Source of the DNA: Marsupella aquatica
Taxonomy: Eukaryota; Marchantiophyta
Length of the DNA stretch: 64,000 nucleotides
Reading direction: 5' to 3'
NCBI GenBank assembly: GCA_973895155.1
Contig: OZ316897.1
Coordinates: forward strand, 9,672,001-9,736,000
Of this stretch, positions 22,862-35,059 are shown one piece after another (the first letter of the stretch is position 1; every line of letters starts with the position of its first letter). A program made the position numbers and the translations under genes. Under the pieces are notes generated by a model that saw nothing but the letters and a program-made list of their open reading frames with translations, searched no databases and was not told where the DNA came from.

Positions 22862-24985
22862 GAAAGAGTTAGTGTACCGAGTTAACAAAATACTTTATGC
22901 AACACACTATTGTTGAGCTAATCATCATTCTATATGTAAATGTGAAACTCTCATCTTTAAATGTGAAACTTCAAGACTCCCTATTGGGTCATTTGACTAT
23001 AACTCTAGTGTAATTAATTATCTGTTGGCACTAGTAAAGCGTTTTGGACAATAAACTCATGTGCATTCAAGCAAAAAGTTAGTGCAGCGAGTTCATTGAG
23101 GAATAACTTGCTGACCATTTGTTTTATGGCCAGAAACCATCATCTCTAACTATAAAGCTTTGACACCCCTATTATAGTGATAAGATTAGGTAGATAGATT
23201 CGATCATTTACTGATAACTATAGTGTAATTATCTTTTGGCACTTGTAAAGCGTTTTGGACAAGAGACCGGTCTGTGCTTGAGGAAAGAGTTAGTATACTG
23301 AGTTAGTCAAGAAACAACCTCGGGAACAACCAACCATTTCATTATGGCCAAAAACCATTCTTATTGGGGATAATCATTATTCTGAAACACCATGCACATG
23401 TAAACACCATACAAAGTAGTCGACATAGCGAGTACGTGGTTCACCTCACAACTGAGGCTACGTCCACGGGAAAGCAAGAGACCTTTACTTCTCTCTTGCT
23501 CCACTCCAACAATGAACAGAAGATCCACCAGGGGCTGGCATCAGCCCTGGTTATATACAACATGCATCACTACTAACCTAAGCTAAGTCCTAACCTGAGT
23601 TAATTAGCCTAACTGCAGTCAGCCCTAGAGTCACAAGACTAAGAGCAATACTCAACAACTCTCTCTAACTCTTTGAGACCCCATATTATAGTGATTTAGA
23701 ACATGATAAAACCATGGTCTAGCTCTAAGTATAAAGCATTGAGATGCCCTATTAGAGTAGATAGTGAAGTGATAGATAGATTGGGTCATTTACCAATAAC
23801 TGTAGTGTAATCATCTGCTGGCCCTTGTAAAGCGTTTTGGACAAGAGCCTTGTGTCTGCTCGAGCAAAGAGTTAGTGTACCGAGTTTGTTGGGAACAACC
23901 AACCATTTCGTTATGGCCAAAAACCAGTATCTCTAACTCTTTGAGACCCCCTATTATAGTGATTAGAAGACTAGATAAACCATTTCTCTAACTATAAAGC
24001 TTTGAGATGGCCTAGTATAGTAGATAGTGAAGTGATTAGATTAGATAGATAGATTGGGTCATTTACCAATAACTCTGGTGCAATCATCTGCTGTAAAGCA
24101 TTTTGGACAAGAGCCTCGTGTGCACTCTCGAGCAAAGAGTTAGTGTACCGAGTTTGTTGAGGAACAACCAACCCCATTTCATTATGGCCAAAAATCAGTA
24201 TCTCTAAGTCTTTGAGACCCCCTCTTATAGTGATTAGAAATTAGATAAACCATCGTCTCTAACTATAAAGTTTTGAGATGCCCTAGTATAGTAGATAGTG
24301 AAGTGATTAGATTAGATAGATAGATTGGGTCACTACTCATAACTCTGGTGTAATTAAATAATGGCCCTTGTAAAGCATTTTGGACAAGAGCCTTGTCTGT
24401 GCTCGAACAAAGAGTTTAAGTGTACCGAGTTCGTCGAGGAACAACCAGCCATTTCATTATGGCCAAAATCCAGTATCTCTAACTCTTTGAGACCCCCTAT
24501 TATAGTGATTAGAAGATTGGATAAACTTTGAGATGCCCTAGCATAGTAGATAGTGAAGTGATTAGATTAGATAATGTACTGTAGATAGATTGGGTCATTT
24601 CCCGATAACTCTGGTGTAATCATCTGCTGGCCATTGTCAAGCGTTTTGGACAAGAGCCTTGTGTGCACTCGAGCAAAAAGTTAGTGTACCGAGTTCATCG
24701 AGGAACAACCAACCATTTCATTATGGCCAAAAACCAGTATCTCTAACTCTTTGAGACCCCCTATTATAGTGATTAGAAGATTAGATAAACTTGAAGATGC
24801 CCTAGTATAGTAGATAGTGAAGTAATTAGATTACATAATGTACTATAGATAAATTGGGTCATTTACCGATAAACTCTGGTGTCATCATCTGCTGGCCATT
24901 GTCAAGCGTTTTGGACAAGAGCCTCGTGTGCGCTCGAGTAAAGAGTTTTACTGTACCGAGTTCGTCGAGGAACAACCAACCACGC
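22862..24985 (+). repeat. tandem array, unit about 265-278 bp, ending at the SC35 gene
   Basis: About eight units share the blocks AAAGAGTTAGTGTACCGAG, CATTTCATTATGGCC, CTCTTTGAGACCCCCTATTA, TAGATTGGGTCATTTACC and AAGCGTTTTGGACAAGAGCC. The GTTTTGGACA block lies near 23835, 24100, 24378, 24644 and 24909, steps of 265, 278, 266 and 265 bp. Early units are more diverged, and one is split by an LTR fragment at 23358-23657. The last unit breaks off at about 24985, where the transcribed region of the SC35 gene seems to begin, so the array forms the upstream promoter region of that gene. Confidence 0.85.
23358..23657 (-). mobile_element. copia-type LTR fragment inside the tandem array
   Basis: The segment contains AGTAGTCGACATAGCGAGTACGTGG-type sequence and GAGGCTACGTCCACGGGAA shared with the copia LTR at 47374-47794 and the solo LTR at 52589-52933. 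Its right end is CTCAACA. Array sequence stops before it (CCAAAAACCA) and resumes after it (TCTCTAACTCTTTGAGAC), so it inserted into an existing unit. The left end is diverged and no clear target duplication is seen. Confidence 0.6.
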
Positions 24986-26354
24986 ACAACACACAGTTTT
25001 GTAGAGTAGAGAGTTCGTCACCGTCCGTTTCACAATTCGTTCTTCCTTCATTCCTTCCTTCCTTCCTTGCGCATCTGTTGTTGTGTTGTTCTCGAGCGAA
25101 GCTCTTCCTCAATCCTCACACATTGCGACGATATGCGCTCTCCCTCACCACGACGAGAACAGAACAATACCTAAAACGCGCGAGGCTACAGTTCGTTGTG
25201 TCCTTCTTTCGGGCAAGCTCGCGAAGTTTTGTGAATCGACATCGCAACTGCACTGGTTGTCCGAGGCAGCACTCCGCGGTACGGTTCCCGATCACTCGCA
25301 TGACTGCCTGCGCTCCTTATTATGTGGTTTTCGCTTGCTCTCCTCGTTTTTCTTGCGGCGTTTTTTTTGTTTTTTCTTTGTTTAGAGTTTTTTTTGTCGA
25401 TTGAGTGTCGATACTCTTGCTCCGCGCCAGCGCTCCGCGATGTACGTGTTTTCTGACCACCCATTTCTTGCGCTTGTTTTTATGGGCTTTTCTCTTGCCC
25501 TCGACGTCGTTCCTCGTTTTTCTGCTGGCGTATGTCTATTTTGTGAATTTTTTTATTAGGTGTTTGTCGTCCCCTGCGTTTTTCAACCTTTCCCCAGTCG
25601 ATTGTCAATTGTGTCGTTCAGAGTCTGGAACGCTTATTTTCGGTTGGTTGGCGATTGCGCATCGTCTGCCTTTCGATTATGTAACAGTCTGTGGACGGTT
25701 TTTGGAAAATTTGTGTCCGTTATGGAAAATGGGATCAGTTGTTTCCCTACGTCCTTGGCAGCGCCTTCCGTTCTCACATGTATGAAATTGGTTGGCAGGA
25801 AGAACCAATGTTGTTTTCCTGCTTAGTTTGCCTATCTTCGGCGCTGTTCTGTTCCATTTCAATCAACGTCTATTTTTGTGCGTTGGAGAAAAGGGCATTC
25901 GCTGTTTCGTCACGTCCTTCCCTCTCGCCTTAACTGCAATTGGTTAGCGGGAAGAAGTAAGGTTTTGTTCCGTGCATATGTCTTTCATTCCTGGGAGCTG
26001 TCTCTTTTTCCCAGTCTGCAGTCAAGGGTTTATGAATTCACACCCAGAACAGGCATTACAAAGCGGACTTCTTGAAAAAGATTTTCCGCGGCTCAGTCCT
26101 CCACGGAGTACTCTTGTAGTTTTCGTCACTGCTATCGATTTTTCCTGTCATAGGTTTGGAGTGCTATTGCAGAAATTAGTTCCAGGGGTTCTGAGGCTGA
26201 TTTTATTTGGTTGTGAGAAGGTACGTCACACCTGAAAATTTTACATTGATAAGTTTGGAGAAGTGTGGCAGAATTTCCTAGGCCGAGGTAATACTTTCTC
26301 TGCTTTAATGAGTTTGCCTTCGATTGCGCAGGTGCTTCAATTCCTATAGGTAAA
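24986..26354 (+). promoter_or_regulatory. probable promoter, 5' UTR and 5' UTR intron(s) of SC35
   Basis: Directly after the tandem array comes a CT-rich leader with a (TTCC)n run at 25041-25074, common near plant transcription starts. The ATG of SC35 follows 1.3 kb later. A T-rich tract with TTGCGCAG at 26324-26331 looks like the acceptor of a 5' UTR intron, leaving a 23-base exon part before the ATG. The donor and start point cannot be fixed. The longest frame here (24928-25404) crosses the array edge and is not supported. Confidence 0.45.
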
Positions 26355-29300
26355 ATGTCGCACTTTGGACGAGCTGGACCTCCAGACATACGAGATACCT
26401 ATTCACTGCTTGTACTCAACATAACATTCCGTAAGATACTCACACTGCGTTCACCGATGTTCTTCTTTCTTCTCCTTCTCAGGTTTACACTCTGTATCTG
26501 ATCAAGTGATTCGTTCTTCAGATTTTTTATGCAATGAGTCCGGAGATACTACCTGTGATGCTCCACTAATATCGTTTGTTGGGGCATGTCGAATCATTTC
26601 AATGCACGTGTATGGCTTAGAACAGTTCCTGTGGGATGTTTTCCACGCTGGGTTTTGTGTTGTCGTCTGCCTGGGTCACTCTTGACATTTTCATTCTGCA
26701 AGTTTCTTACGGATGGTTGTTCACATGCCTTAGGCCGTCCTCTATCATGGTACGTTATCCTGTTCGCAAGCTGAAGTAGTATTTATATGTCCGACGTCTG
26801 AATGCCTAATGAGTTCAGCCCTCTGTCCTTGCAGGCACTAGTGCAGATGACCTTTTTCCACTTTTTGACAGATATGGAAAAGTGGTTGACATCTTCATAC
26901 CGAGGGATCGGAGGTAATACCTGTACGCACTGTGTCCGTGACCAGGGTTCAGAATTTGTGTTCGTTTCATCTTGAATCGGACTTTGATTATGAACAGTAT
27001 CGACCTTGTGTTTTGTTTTAATTGTCAATTGTGCAGGACAGGAGAGTCACGAGGCTTTGCGTTTGTTCGATACAAGTATGCGGATGAGGCACAAAAAGCA
27101 ATTGAGCGGCTAGATGGTGAATCCCATTCTATTCCCTTCCGTTGGCTGTCATCCTTTGTGGTTGTGCAACCCTCATTCCCTAAGAGGAATAACGAATAGC
27201 AGATAGAACATAGAAGAAATCATTAAGGTTTGTGCATTCTACGCATCTCTTTGCAACTCTTAAGGCCCTCACAGCCTTTAGAATCAGGTGAAAGTCTTCA
27301 TGTCCCTCGACAGTCGATGAACCAAATAACGCTGCTACCTTGTCCGTGTTGGGATTTGTTCGGGGTGCTGAGCCCCGGGGCATCATTTGTTTAGGAGATG
27401 AGTTATGTGGTGAAGCGAATTTTGTGTCAAGGACCGTGAAGTAAAGTAATACTGAAGGGAGTTTTCAAATTGAACAATCGGCCGAGACCGCAGTCTTATG
27501 AGAGCCTGATCTTACGGTGACGTAGTAGTCCCTTCCGGGAAGTAGAGGATCTTTTGGTTGTCTTCAGCATTATGTAGGAATCACATTTGGACACCTGTGC
27601 TAATTCTCTTTGAGGGTTCCCTGTGTCCAGATCATTTTATATCTATGGACATCAGTGTAGTACAGTTCGGGAATTATGGTGGAGACTTGCCTAGATTCAC
27701 TATGGTCTGACGACACTGGCTTTTCCTAATGTTGTCTACGTGCAGGTAGGAACGTGGATGGAAGAGAGATTGCTGTACAGTATGCAAAGTATGGACCAAA
27801 TGCTGAAGCAATGTGAGTATGCTCATAGAGTGTAAAAATCAAATGAGTATGTGGTTTGTCTGGTTGTTCACAGAGTTTTGGGTTCGAGATCTCATCTGAT
27901 CAAGGTGAAACTAAATTATCATATAAAGTGGAGATTGAGTTTCTCTTGTAACTTGCTGGTTAGCTCAACCGTATCTGTTGCATGTGCTGGAGTTCCACTC
28001 TGGCGTGTGAGGAGTAGTATCGCCGATTTGTGGCTATGTCACTTGTCTCAATGTCACAAAGGAATTTTGATTTGTTGAGGCAACCCCTGTGGTTGTTTCT
28101 TTATTGTGATTGTTTGCTTTTCATGTGCCCTTAGAGTAGAAGGCCAAATTTGCCTGTGGTGGCCAGGAAGATTCGTTTACGAGTCTTCCTAACCGACTAC
28201 ATTGCCACTAACAGAACTCCATAACATGATTTATTGTCTAATGTGGTTATTGCTCTATCTTCTAGCAGTGCCCGGGGGAGAATATCTCAAGGAAGCCCGC
28301 GATGGAAGGGTGGCAGTAGGTCAAAAAGTCGTAGTCCAGGGCGCTCAAGGTGCGAATAAGTTTAAGATTGGATATTGCTGATGGTCCATGGTGTGATATC
28401 TGTTAATAACTCGTGTGCAGATAGGAATTTCACGTGACGTTCATGGGTGTTACCCCATCTCTCAAACGTCGGAAAAAGAATGTCGATAGCCTAATGGAAG
28501 GAAACCGTTTCCGTTATTCGAAACTGGCTATGTTGGTTTCTCGTACAAAGACAATAGATATGCTTTCTTGCCTCATACTTCACCCTCTTGTTACCCACCC
28601 GGGACGGACCAACATAGGTATCCTAGATAACATTTCGAATAGTGACACCAAGTAGGACCGTGATGCTATCCAACCTGGTCCGTCTAGTCTTGCCCAAAGT
28701 AATGTCGTCAAGATCAAGCTGTACTTGTCACTGCCGAACAACATAGTTGAAGGCAGAAATAATCATTGCTTATTCATACTTAGCAAAGTGTCTCATTATT
28801 TGTCAAAGTTGAGGCTGATGAATGACTGGTCGGCAGCCGTGGTGGCAGGAACCGGGAGTCTTCTGGAAGGGATTCCCGTCCGAGAAGAGGATATGATGAC
28901 AGATATGAGCGAGACCGCTACCGAGAATCTGATAGGGGTCACCACCGGCACCATAGACGCCGAAGCCCAAGTCAGACACCAAGTCGCAGTCGAAGCCGTA
29001 GCATCAGTCGCAGTCGGAGCCCACGAGGTCGGGCAAATGATACAGATCACCGACGCTCTCGCAGCCGGTCTCCCAGTGCCAAAGTAGTCTCTTCAAGAAT
29101 GAGGAGGTTGGCAATCACCTCTGAAAAGCCCCCTAATGGTGCATCAAGTGATTCTTGGTCTTGACACCAGGAAAAGGGTAATTTGGTATTTGCGTTGCAC
29201 AGTTAAAACTCACATACTGTCTTGTGATAATTGTTTTTGACAGTGCCAGTCGAGATCGAAGTCGTAGTCCGAGTCGTTCGCCGAGGCGCGTTCGGAGTCC

Positions 29301-29876
29301 GAGCAGCAGTCCTCATCGATCCCCCGGCCGCGTGAAAGAGTCATCAAGGAAGGGCTCTCCTGCTTCGAAGAGAAGGTGAAGCAATCATAACTGTCTGCCG
29401 GTTCCGATTGGCACTATCTAAGCCTGTTTCCATATGTCTCTGGATTGACATAATTGTTACACTGAATTAATTCTTCACTCATCTTACAGGCGCACCCGAA
29501 CTCCGGATTCTCGTCACGTTTCTCCCGTCGTTGGGGCATCACCTGATGCTCGCAGCACCGGGAAAGCTTCAGTTTCTCCTCGCAGGAGTACATCACGCTC
29601 CCGAGGCAGTCCTTCACCTGGTCCTCGCAGTCCATCTCCGGAACCTATGAATCAAGATGAGGTCGATGAGCATCGCTCAGAATCTGAGGCTGATGGGGCC
29701 GGTTCTCCACCAAAGTCTGATCCCGAGGTATTTTGTACACCGTTTGAGTGGATCATCTGTGCTAGGGTTATATCTGTGCTTTAAAGTAACACCTGCGATG
29801 GGAGTCTCTCTGCTATTGACTTACAACCTCCATCTACCAATGTGCTAATTGAGTTGTGCGATTGCAGAATCCTTGA
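26355..29876 (+). CDS. SC35: SC35-type SR splicing factor, nine coding exons
   Basis: Coding exons: 26355-26430, 26835-26913, 27037-27116, 27746-27812, 28269-28349, 28837-29106, 29244-29375, 29490-29727, 29868-29876. They join in one frame of 343 residues. The protein starts MSHFGRAGPPDI and has one RRM: RNP2 LLVLNI, RNP1 RGFAFVRY, then RNVDGREIAVQYAKYGPNAE, as in plant SC35. An Arg/Ser-rich tail of about 240 residues follows, longer than in Arabidopsis SC35, ending DPENP. SR proteins bind exonic enhancers and recruit U1 and U2AF in nuclear speckles. Four introns interrupt the RRM-coding part. The donor after 29106 (AG|GTTGGC) is weak; if unused, translation ends at a TGA near 29161. The fifth exon has a tandem NAGNAG acceptor. 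Confidence 0.9.
28263..28268 (+). other. tandem NAGNAG splice acceptor in SC35
   Basis: The intron ends ...TCTAGCAG, giving two acceptors three bases apart (after 28265 or 28268). The reading frame is kept either way: ATT codes Ile followed by Ala, or ATC codes Ile followed by an extra Ser before Ala. The choice adds or removes one Ser at the start of the RS region. Confidence 0.75.
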
Positions 29877-32800
29877 ATCCGGCTCTACGATTTCAGGAGA
29901 TCGCTCTCAGTGCACACCATGTTGTGAAGATTGTGGTAGATGAAAGAGCAAGACGTGTGTTTGTGCAGTAGGTGCAGTGTCCAACCCACTGCTTGGCCAT
30001 CAGAAGCTATGCAAGTTGGAAGAGCTGGGAGCAGTATTTTCCCTGTTTTAGAGTGGTAGTAGCATGGATGCTGGTCTGATTTATGAACTGGATCAATATT
30101 GATTAGAGTGTAGCTGATTTTTCCTTTTTCAGGTCGTTTTATTGCTTTTTATAGACAGGATCAGGTCCACTATGCCAAGACAGGTTGGTACAAATGTGAC
30201 TCATAGATACAGTGCATCGGGTTACCCCCGGTGGTTTTAGTCTTTCGTTATCTTCCTAGGAGACAGTTACCTGCTTCCTTAATGTGCTTGCTTGCCCAAT
30301 GTTTGTTTGGCCATAACTTGGGAGCAAACTCTGACAGCACTTCGCTACATGATATCTGGGCTGTGATAGTGATGAGTGGGGTCGTGGGAACACCGCTGGT
30401 AGCTGTGGTGGCCACGAGGTGGTGATGGGAAGTTCCCTTTGTGGTCGTCTGCCATTTGTGCTGAGGTAGCTGCTGAGTGGAAGAGTTGGCCCACGAGTGC
30501 TGGCCGTACTGGTTTTCTTGAATACCGATGTGCAAGGCTGCATGGAGGTCCTTTGCGCTGTTCGTTGTGTACACGAAGGTAGAATATACATGAGAGGACC
30601 ATTTTTGTGACCATTGCAGCTGCCTATTCCAATTTCCTTTTGTGGACAACCGTGTGTCTTTGGCTCTTTTTCATGTGGTGTGGCTCTGTTTGGCCAAGTG
30701 GTTTGTAATTTTGGCTACTACCTTCAGGAACTCTAGATAAGCTAGTTTCCCATCTTTTCACAACAGCAGTCTGGAATTGTGCGATTCATGAGATAGTTGG
30801 TGATAAACCACCCACTGTCAAAATGGGTCATGATCGAGACCTTTTCAGGCAGCGGTTACGATTGGCCTCTTGCTAGGCAGACCCAGCGTTCCATATATGC
30901 AAGTCACTGGCTGGCATGATGCAGGGCAGGTTGTTCGATTGATGTTTGTTGGGGAGATTTTGAGACAGCAGTGCGTTTCTGATGATGATGATGAGATGAT
31001 GATGAGATGATTGATGATGATGATGATGATGATGAGAGAAGATGGGATGAGATCAAGTTAACCAGTCTTTCGTGCACTTTTGGAACTGGTTAATTCAAGG
31101 TCACGTACTGGTGAGGAAGCAGCAAAACCATGTTGGTCTCTCCTGCCGATCCTTCTTGTATCGTCCTGTTTTTTCCACTTTGTCAGTACTCTAAATGTTG
31201 TGTTGACAGTACGTTAATTTATTTATGATCCGGATGAATGTGATGTTAGTCAAAATTGGACCAGATGAGTACATGCGACCAGTAGATTTTCTTTTACTAA
31301 TCTATTTAGTTGGTATTTTGAGACTTATCAATGGTCGGTTTTGGAGAAGGGAAGAAGATGATTCTGGTTCGAGGCAATTTGGATATACATTATGATGCGG
31401 AGGTGATCCACGAGTAGCGTCCGTGATCGTAAAAAGGCTTCCTTGGAACCATGTTTGGTTTCTAAGCGAGATCGTGGTTTCAGTTTGGACACCTGTTGGG
31501 CCTGGGAATTCATCTTTTGATGTTGTGATCTTCTGCTCAGGTCCGACGGTTTTTGACTTATGTTTTAATGGTTTGTCCTAGTATGATCACCTAACGTTGG
31601 CCTCTGTGTACTATGGTAAATATGTAGATATGTGATCTTGCCCATCAGGATTTTCTCATTGCTGGTATAACGTGTGTTCAAGCATGGGTGGTCGACACAT
31701 GCGATTCTATTGTTGTGATGTTCAGTGTTACAGTTGGGCATTATATCCCTTTGCGATGGTGGTTGGATAAGTACTGAACTGCTGACCAACTTGAAAGCTA
31801 TTCCTGTTTCGTTTAGCCACAGATCTTTCATCCTAGTCCATCATCATCCGAACATCCATCCGAGTTGATTAGTTAATTCGACCCATCCGTATGTTGACCG
31901 TTCCCATCTGGGCCCGAGCAGAGTCTTTTATTTGCAGCATTTGTAAATATTAGATGAACCATTGACTGTGATCGTCGATAGAAGTCACTCTTGGCACGTT
32001 AGTTGTGAGGTTACTGGTGTGTGTGGAGCGCAGGGAGCCCAACAGCGAAGTCCAAAGCATACTAGGGGTTGTCAAATGCATATTTGCAGAACAAAATATG
32101 AGTTGGGGTGGGAGAGCAGGGTTAGGAAGAACATGAGTTCGGAGAAGTGAGTTGCATTAAAGGAGAGTCGTGCATTATTATGTAACCCAATTATCCAAGG
32201 TCACAGCCAATTATAAATTTGCTGTAACCTTGGCTTTGATAAAGGCGCGTTTCAAAAGTTCAAACTTGTCTGACATTCACATTTCCAACCTCAAAAGTTT
32301 TTAACTCCTATTTAGTGCGAAGTGAAAGATTAAGTCCGCTCCTTCTACTAGGTTAACATTTGGCTGCGTTTTGTGATTGAAGGGGTTTCCAGGTCGCCCA
32401 GCTTTTTCTGTGTAGTACCGGCAACCATTTCCGTGACGATTCGCCTCTTATGAGGTCTTGATCGGGTCATGATTGTCTGGGCGTTGGGGGGTGTTGGGTT
32501 TTTGCCTTTAAGAGGTTACTCCTTAGTGTCACGTCTCCGTTCTGAGAAATTGGAATTTGGTCCCATTCAGATACTGTTATGTTGGGTATTTGCATTGCCT
32601 CTCGTTAATCCCAGGTGCGACTCTGTGCGCGACTGATTCGTGAGGGGCATACAGAAACTCGAAAGTTTCGCTGACAGCATCCACTATTATGGATGTGCTC
32701 TGATAGTAGCTTTTTCACATTCCACTGGTGGTTCTTTAATGCACTTCTCTGATGAAACCTTTTCAGTCTTAGCTTGGAGTACAATCATCACTCCTGAGAG

Positions 32801-33416
32801 TTCACACTACAGTGAGGGGTTCGCATTTCTTCCATAGACTGAATTAGTACCAATTTTCTGGGAATGCCAGAAAGAGAACAGATTAAAAGCATTACCAAGA
32901 ATTGGCGGGCGATATATACCAACAGCCTGGATCCGTGTCTGTTGAATCCATCGAAATATCCTACTGAGGGCTATTAGCAGTGTGTTATTCTTATTAACAA
33001 AGCATCCCCTTTTTCAGTTATTTTCCAAAACTGCTACCAAAATAGGTGCTTCGTTTACGTTGTTCACCCCAGTCACCGGTTTGGATATTGTCCCCTGTAT
33101 TTTACGATTTAATTGAGACTTCACGATTGACTAAATAAATCCGTTTGAAAGTGACATCGTCCTCCACTGACAGTTTTCACTGCGGGCCAAAAAGCTGTTT
33201 TCGCATCACATGGAAGTAGAAGGTTATATGTGGTATCTTCATCTATTGTACTATGGGACCTTGCCCACTAGGATGCCTGCAAATATTAGATTGCACAGAG
33301 ATTATGAATGGCCACAGATCATTCGCAAAAAGGAAATGCAACTATTAAAGTTTACCACAGAAAAAGAATTGCTGTGTCCAGTAATCTGATAATCTCTGCA
33401 CTTAGGGTGAAACCTG
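29877..33416. other. SC35 3' UTR and downstream non-coding DNA
   Basis: The 3' UTR starts at 29877; the polyadenylation site is not clear. Frames at 30231-30650 are phase shadows without motif. The rest holds no gene I can support. A (GAT)n microsatellite lies at 30981-31036. Confidence 0.4.
30981..31036. repeat. (GAT)n microsatellite, interrupted
   Basis: About 56 bp of GAT/ATG triplets with a few GAGAT interruptions. Confidence 0.9.
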
Positions 33417-33504
33417 AGAAGCATGTTTTCTTGGCTTCAGTCTTTGTCTAAGAAGTTATGGAAGATGCGACTGAAGATGTGGCTTCCAAGAAAACCGGGC
33501 TTCT
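33417..33504. other. imperfect 88-nt foldback
   Basis: Three nested complementary pairs: AGAAGC (33417-33422) with GCTTCT (33499-33504); GTTTTCTTGG (33425-33434) with CCAAGAAAAC (33486-33495); CTTCAGTC (33435-33442) with GACTGAAG (33469-33476). There is a 9-base bulge on the right arm and a 26-base loop. It could be a small hairpin RNA precursor or a decayed foldback; sequence alone does not decide. Confidence 0.4.
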
Positions 33505-34559
33505 TTCCTGCCCCATAGACACTTTCTTTCTTTGCCCAATTTGAAGCCTTATTACTAATGCATATCACCAACAAGTATACTCAACAAGAGTCTTTGAAGA
33601 TCTTCAGGACCACCCTGGACTTAAAATGTTGTGAACTTTGTGTAGGACACATAATAAGACGCATGTACAATAATGGCCTACAGAAAAATGCAATAACTGA
33701 TACAGTCAACCTTAGGTGCATCGCCTTCATTATCTAGAGGGAATGCTATGGGCCGAAACTTCTTAGACTAGGATTCTTATGGAGCTTCGTTGAAGCACCC
33801 ATAAATTTCTGACATCCTGGCCATAAAACTGTTTTATGGCTTTAGCCATACCTCATTCCCCATGGCACCATTCCTACCCTGCAATAGTTGCCTTGACTTT
33901 ACCCCCCAACTGACCTACATTCAGAATGCTGGATGAGAGTCTATGTAGGGTGTTGGATCCAACTACAGGTAGGAAGAGGGTCCTGGAGAGGAGAGGAATT
34001 TGTCTAGAAGTTAGCCCAAAAACCAAGAGCACTGGACTACAAATAATAGTGAATACTTGAACCCTATGTGGTGCAACAGACACCTGTGAGAGGACTTCAA
34101 TTGTTTAGTAACACTAGAACTGTTGCCTAATTTGATAAAAATTTGGAACTACACTGTATAGTAAAAGCCCTGTCATGAGGGCTCTGTCCTGGATGATGGC
34201 AGATGGCAGGCAGGGCTCTGTCCTGCCCAGACAAGCACTTTTTTTAGGGGAATTGTGTTCATAAGCTTTAGGGCGCTTTTATAATGCAGCTGGAGACCAA
34301 GTGAGTGTGTCCTCACACATTTGCAGATAACTTAACTGCAAAACACAAATGAATAATCCACGAAGAGTCACCTGAGTGGGGCCTGGGGAGACGGCCTGGG
34401 TGGCCAAGGGAAAGTTGTGACCAATTGGTCTCAACATAAATCCTCCTTGGTGCCCCTCCTACACTGGGTTCTATTTCAGCTTATTAGCCAGTTTTTAAAT
34501 GAATTTTATTCCAGACTGTCTTGGGCCTGTTCCATGGCGATTGCGACCTTGATAGTTTC

Positions 34560-34725
34560 GGACCCCACTAGAGGTCCCTTCCAAAATTCGAGACTCCACA
34601 GCACGCCATGTCATCGAGATGCGCCACAAACAGGTACGGTTTGTTATTGGTTTACAAAATAAAATTGCTTCAACATTCGTGTCTGTGACATGATTTTGGT
34701 AAAATTGAGGATGCCATGCCGTAAA
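34560..34725 (+). repeat. dispersed repeat, copy B
   Basis: Begins GGACCCCACTAGAGGTCCC, contains CCACAAACAGGTACGG and ATTCGTGTCTGTGACA, ends GATGCCATGCCGTAAA. It matches copies A (21553-21712, inverted) and C (49891-50051). No ORF. Confidence 0.65.
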
Positions 34726-35059
34726 CCATGATGTAAAACTGTTTTAAAAATAACCATTTTATTTACCCTAGGTAACAGACTGTTCAATTAGTAGGAGGCC
34801 CACCTTCCATTTTTTTTACCCTGAGTAACCGCTGCCCACCCGCATTCTGAATTGTGTTTCAATTGAATAATGACTAAATCTCTCTTGGCAAGTTGATCTG
34901 ATGACAAAGTAATCGTGACAATTTTCTCGACCTTCTGCTGCCACGAAGGAAGAAGTGGACATGATTCTATGTTGGATCACTCAACACTCCTTTCCATGGC
35001 GTCATCATTGCAGTTCCTAACTTGGTGATGCCTCTCGCTACTGTTAGATTGTCCAACGC

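Noticed and set aside
22493-22885. 130-codon plus-strand frame
   Set aside because: No motif, no splice or promoter context, and its end runs into the first unit of the tandem array.
22862-24985. CRISPR-like regular repeats
   Set aside because: Units are ~268 bp, directly joined without short spacers, in a plant genome; it is an ordinary tandem repeat.
24928-25404. 158-codon plus-strand frame before SC35
   Set aside because: It starts inside the tandem array, crosses its edge and is compositionally Ser/Phe/Arg-rich like leader DNA; no motif.
28725-29087. 120-codon frame over the SC35 RS-domain exon
   Set aside because: It is the same DNA read out of phase; the spliced frame gives a proper Arg/Ser domain.
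30248-30649. 133-codon minus-strand frame downstream of SC35
   Set aside because: Ser/Thr/Gln-rich without motif, overlapping frames in other phases; probably 3' UTR or intergenic.
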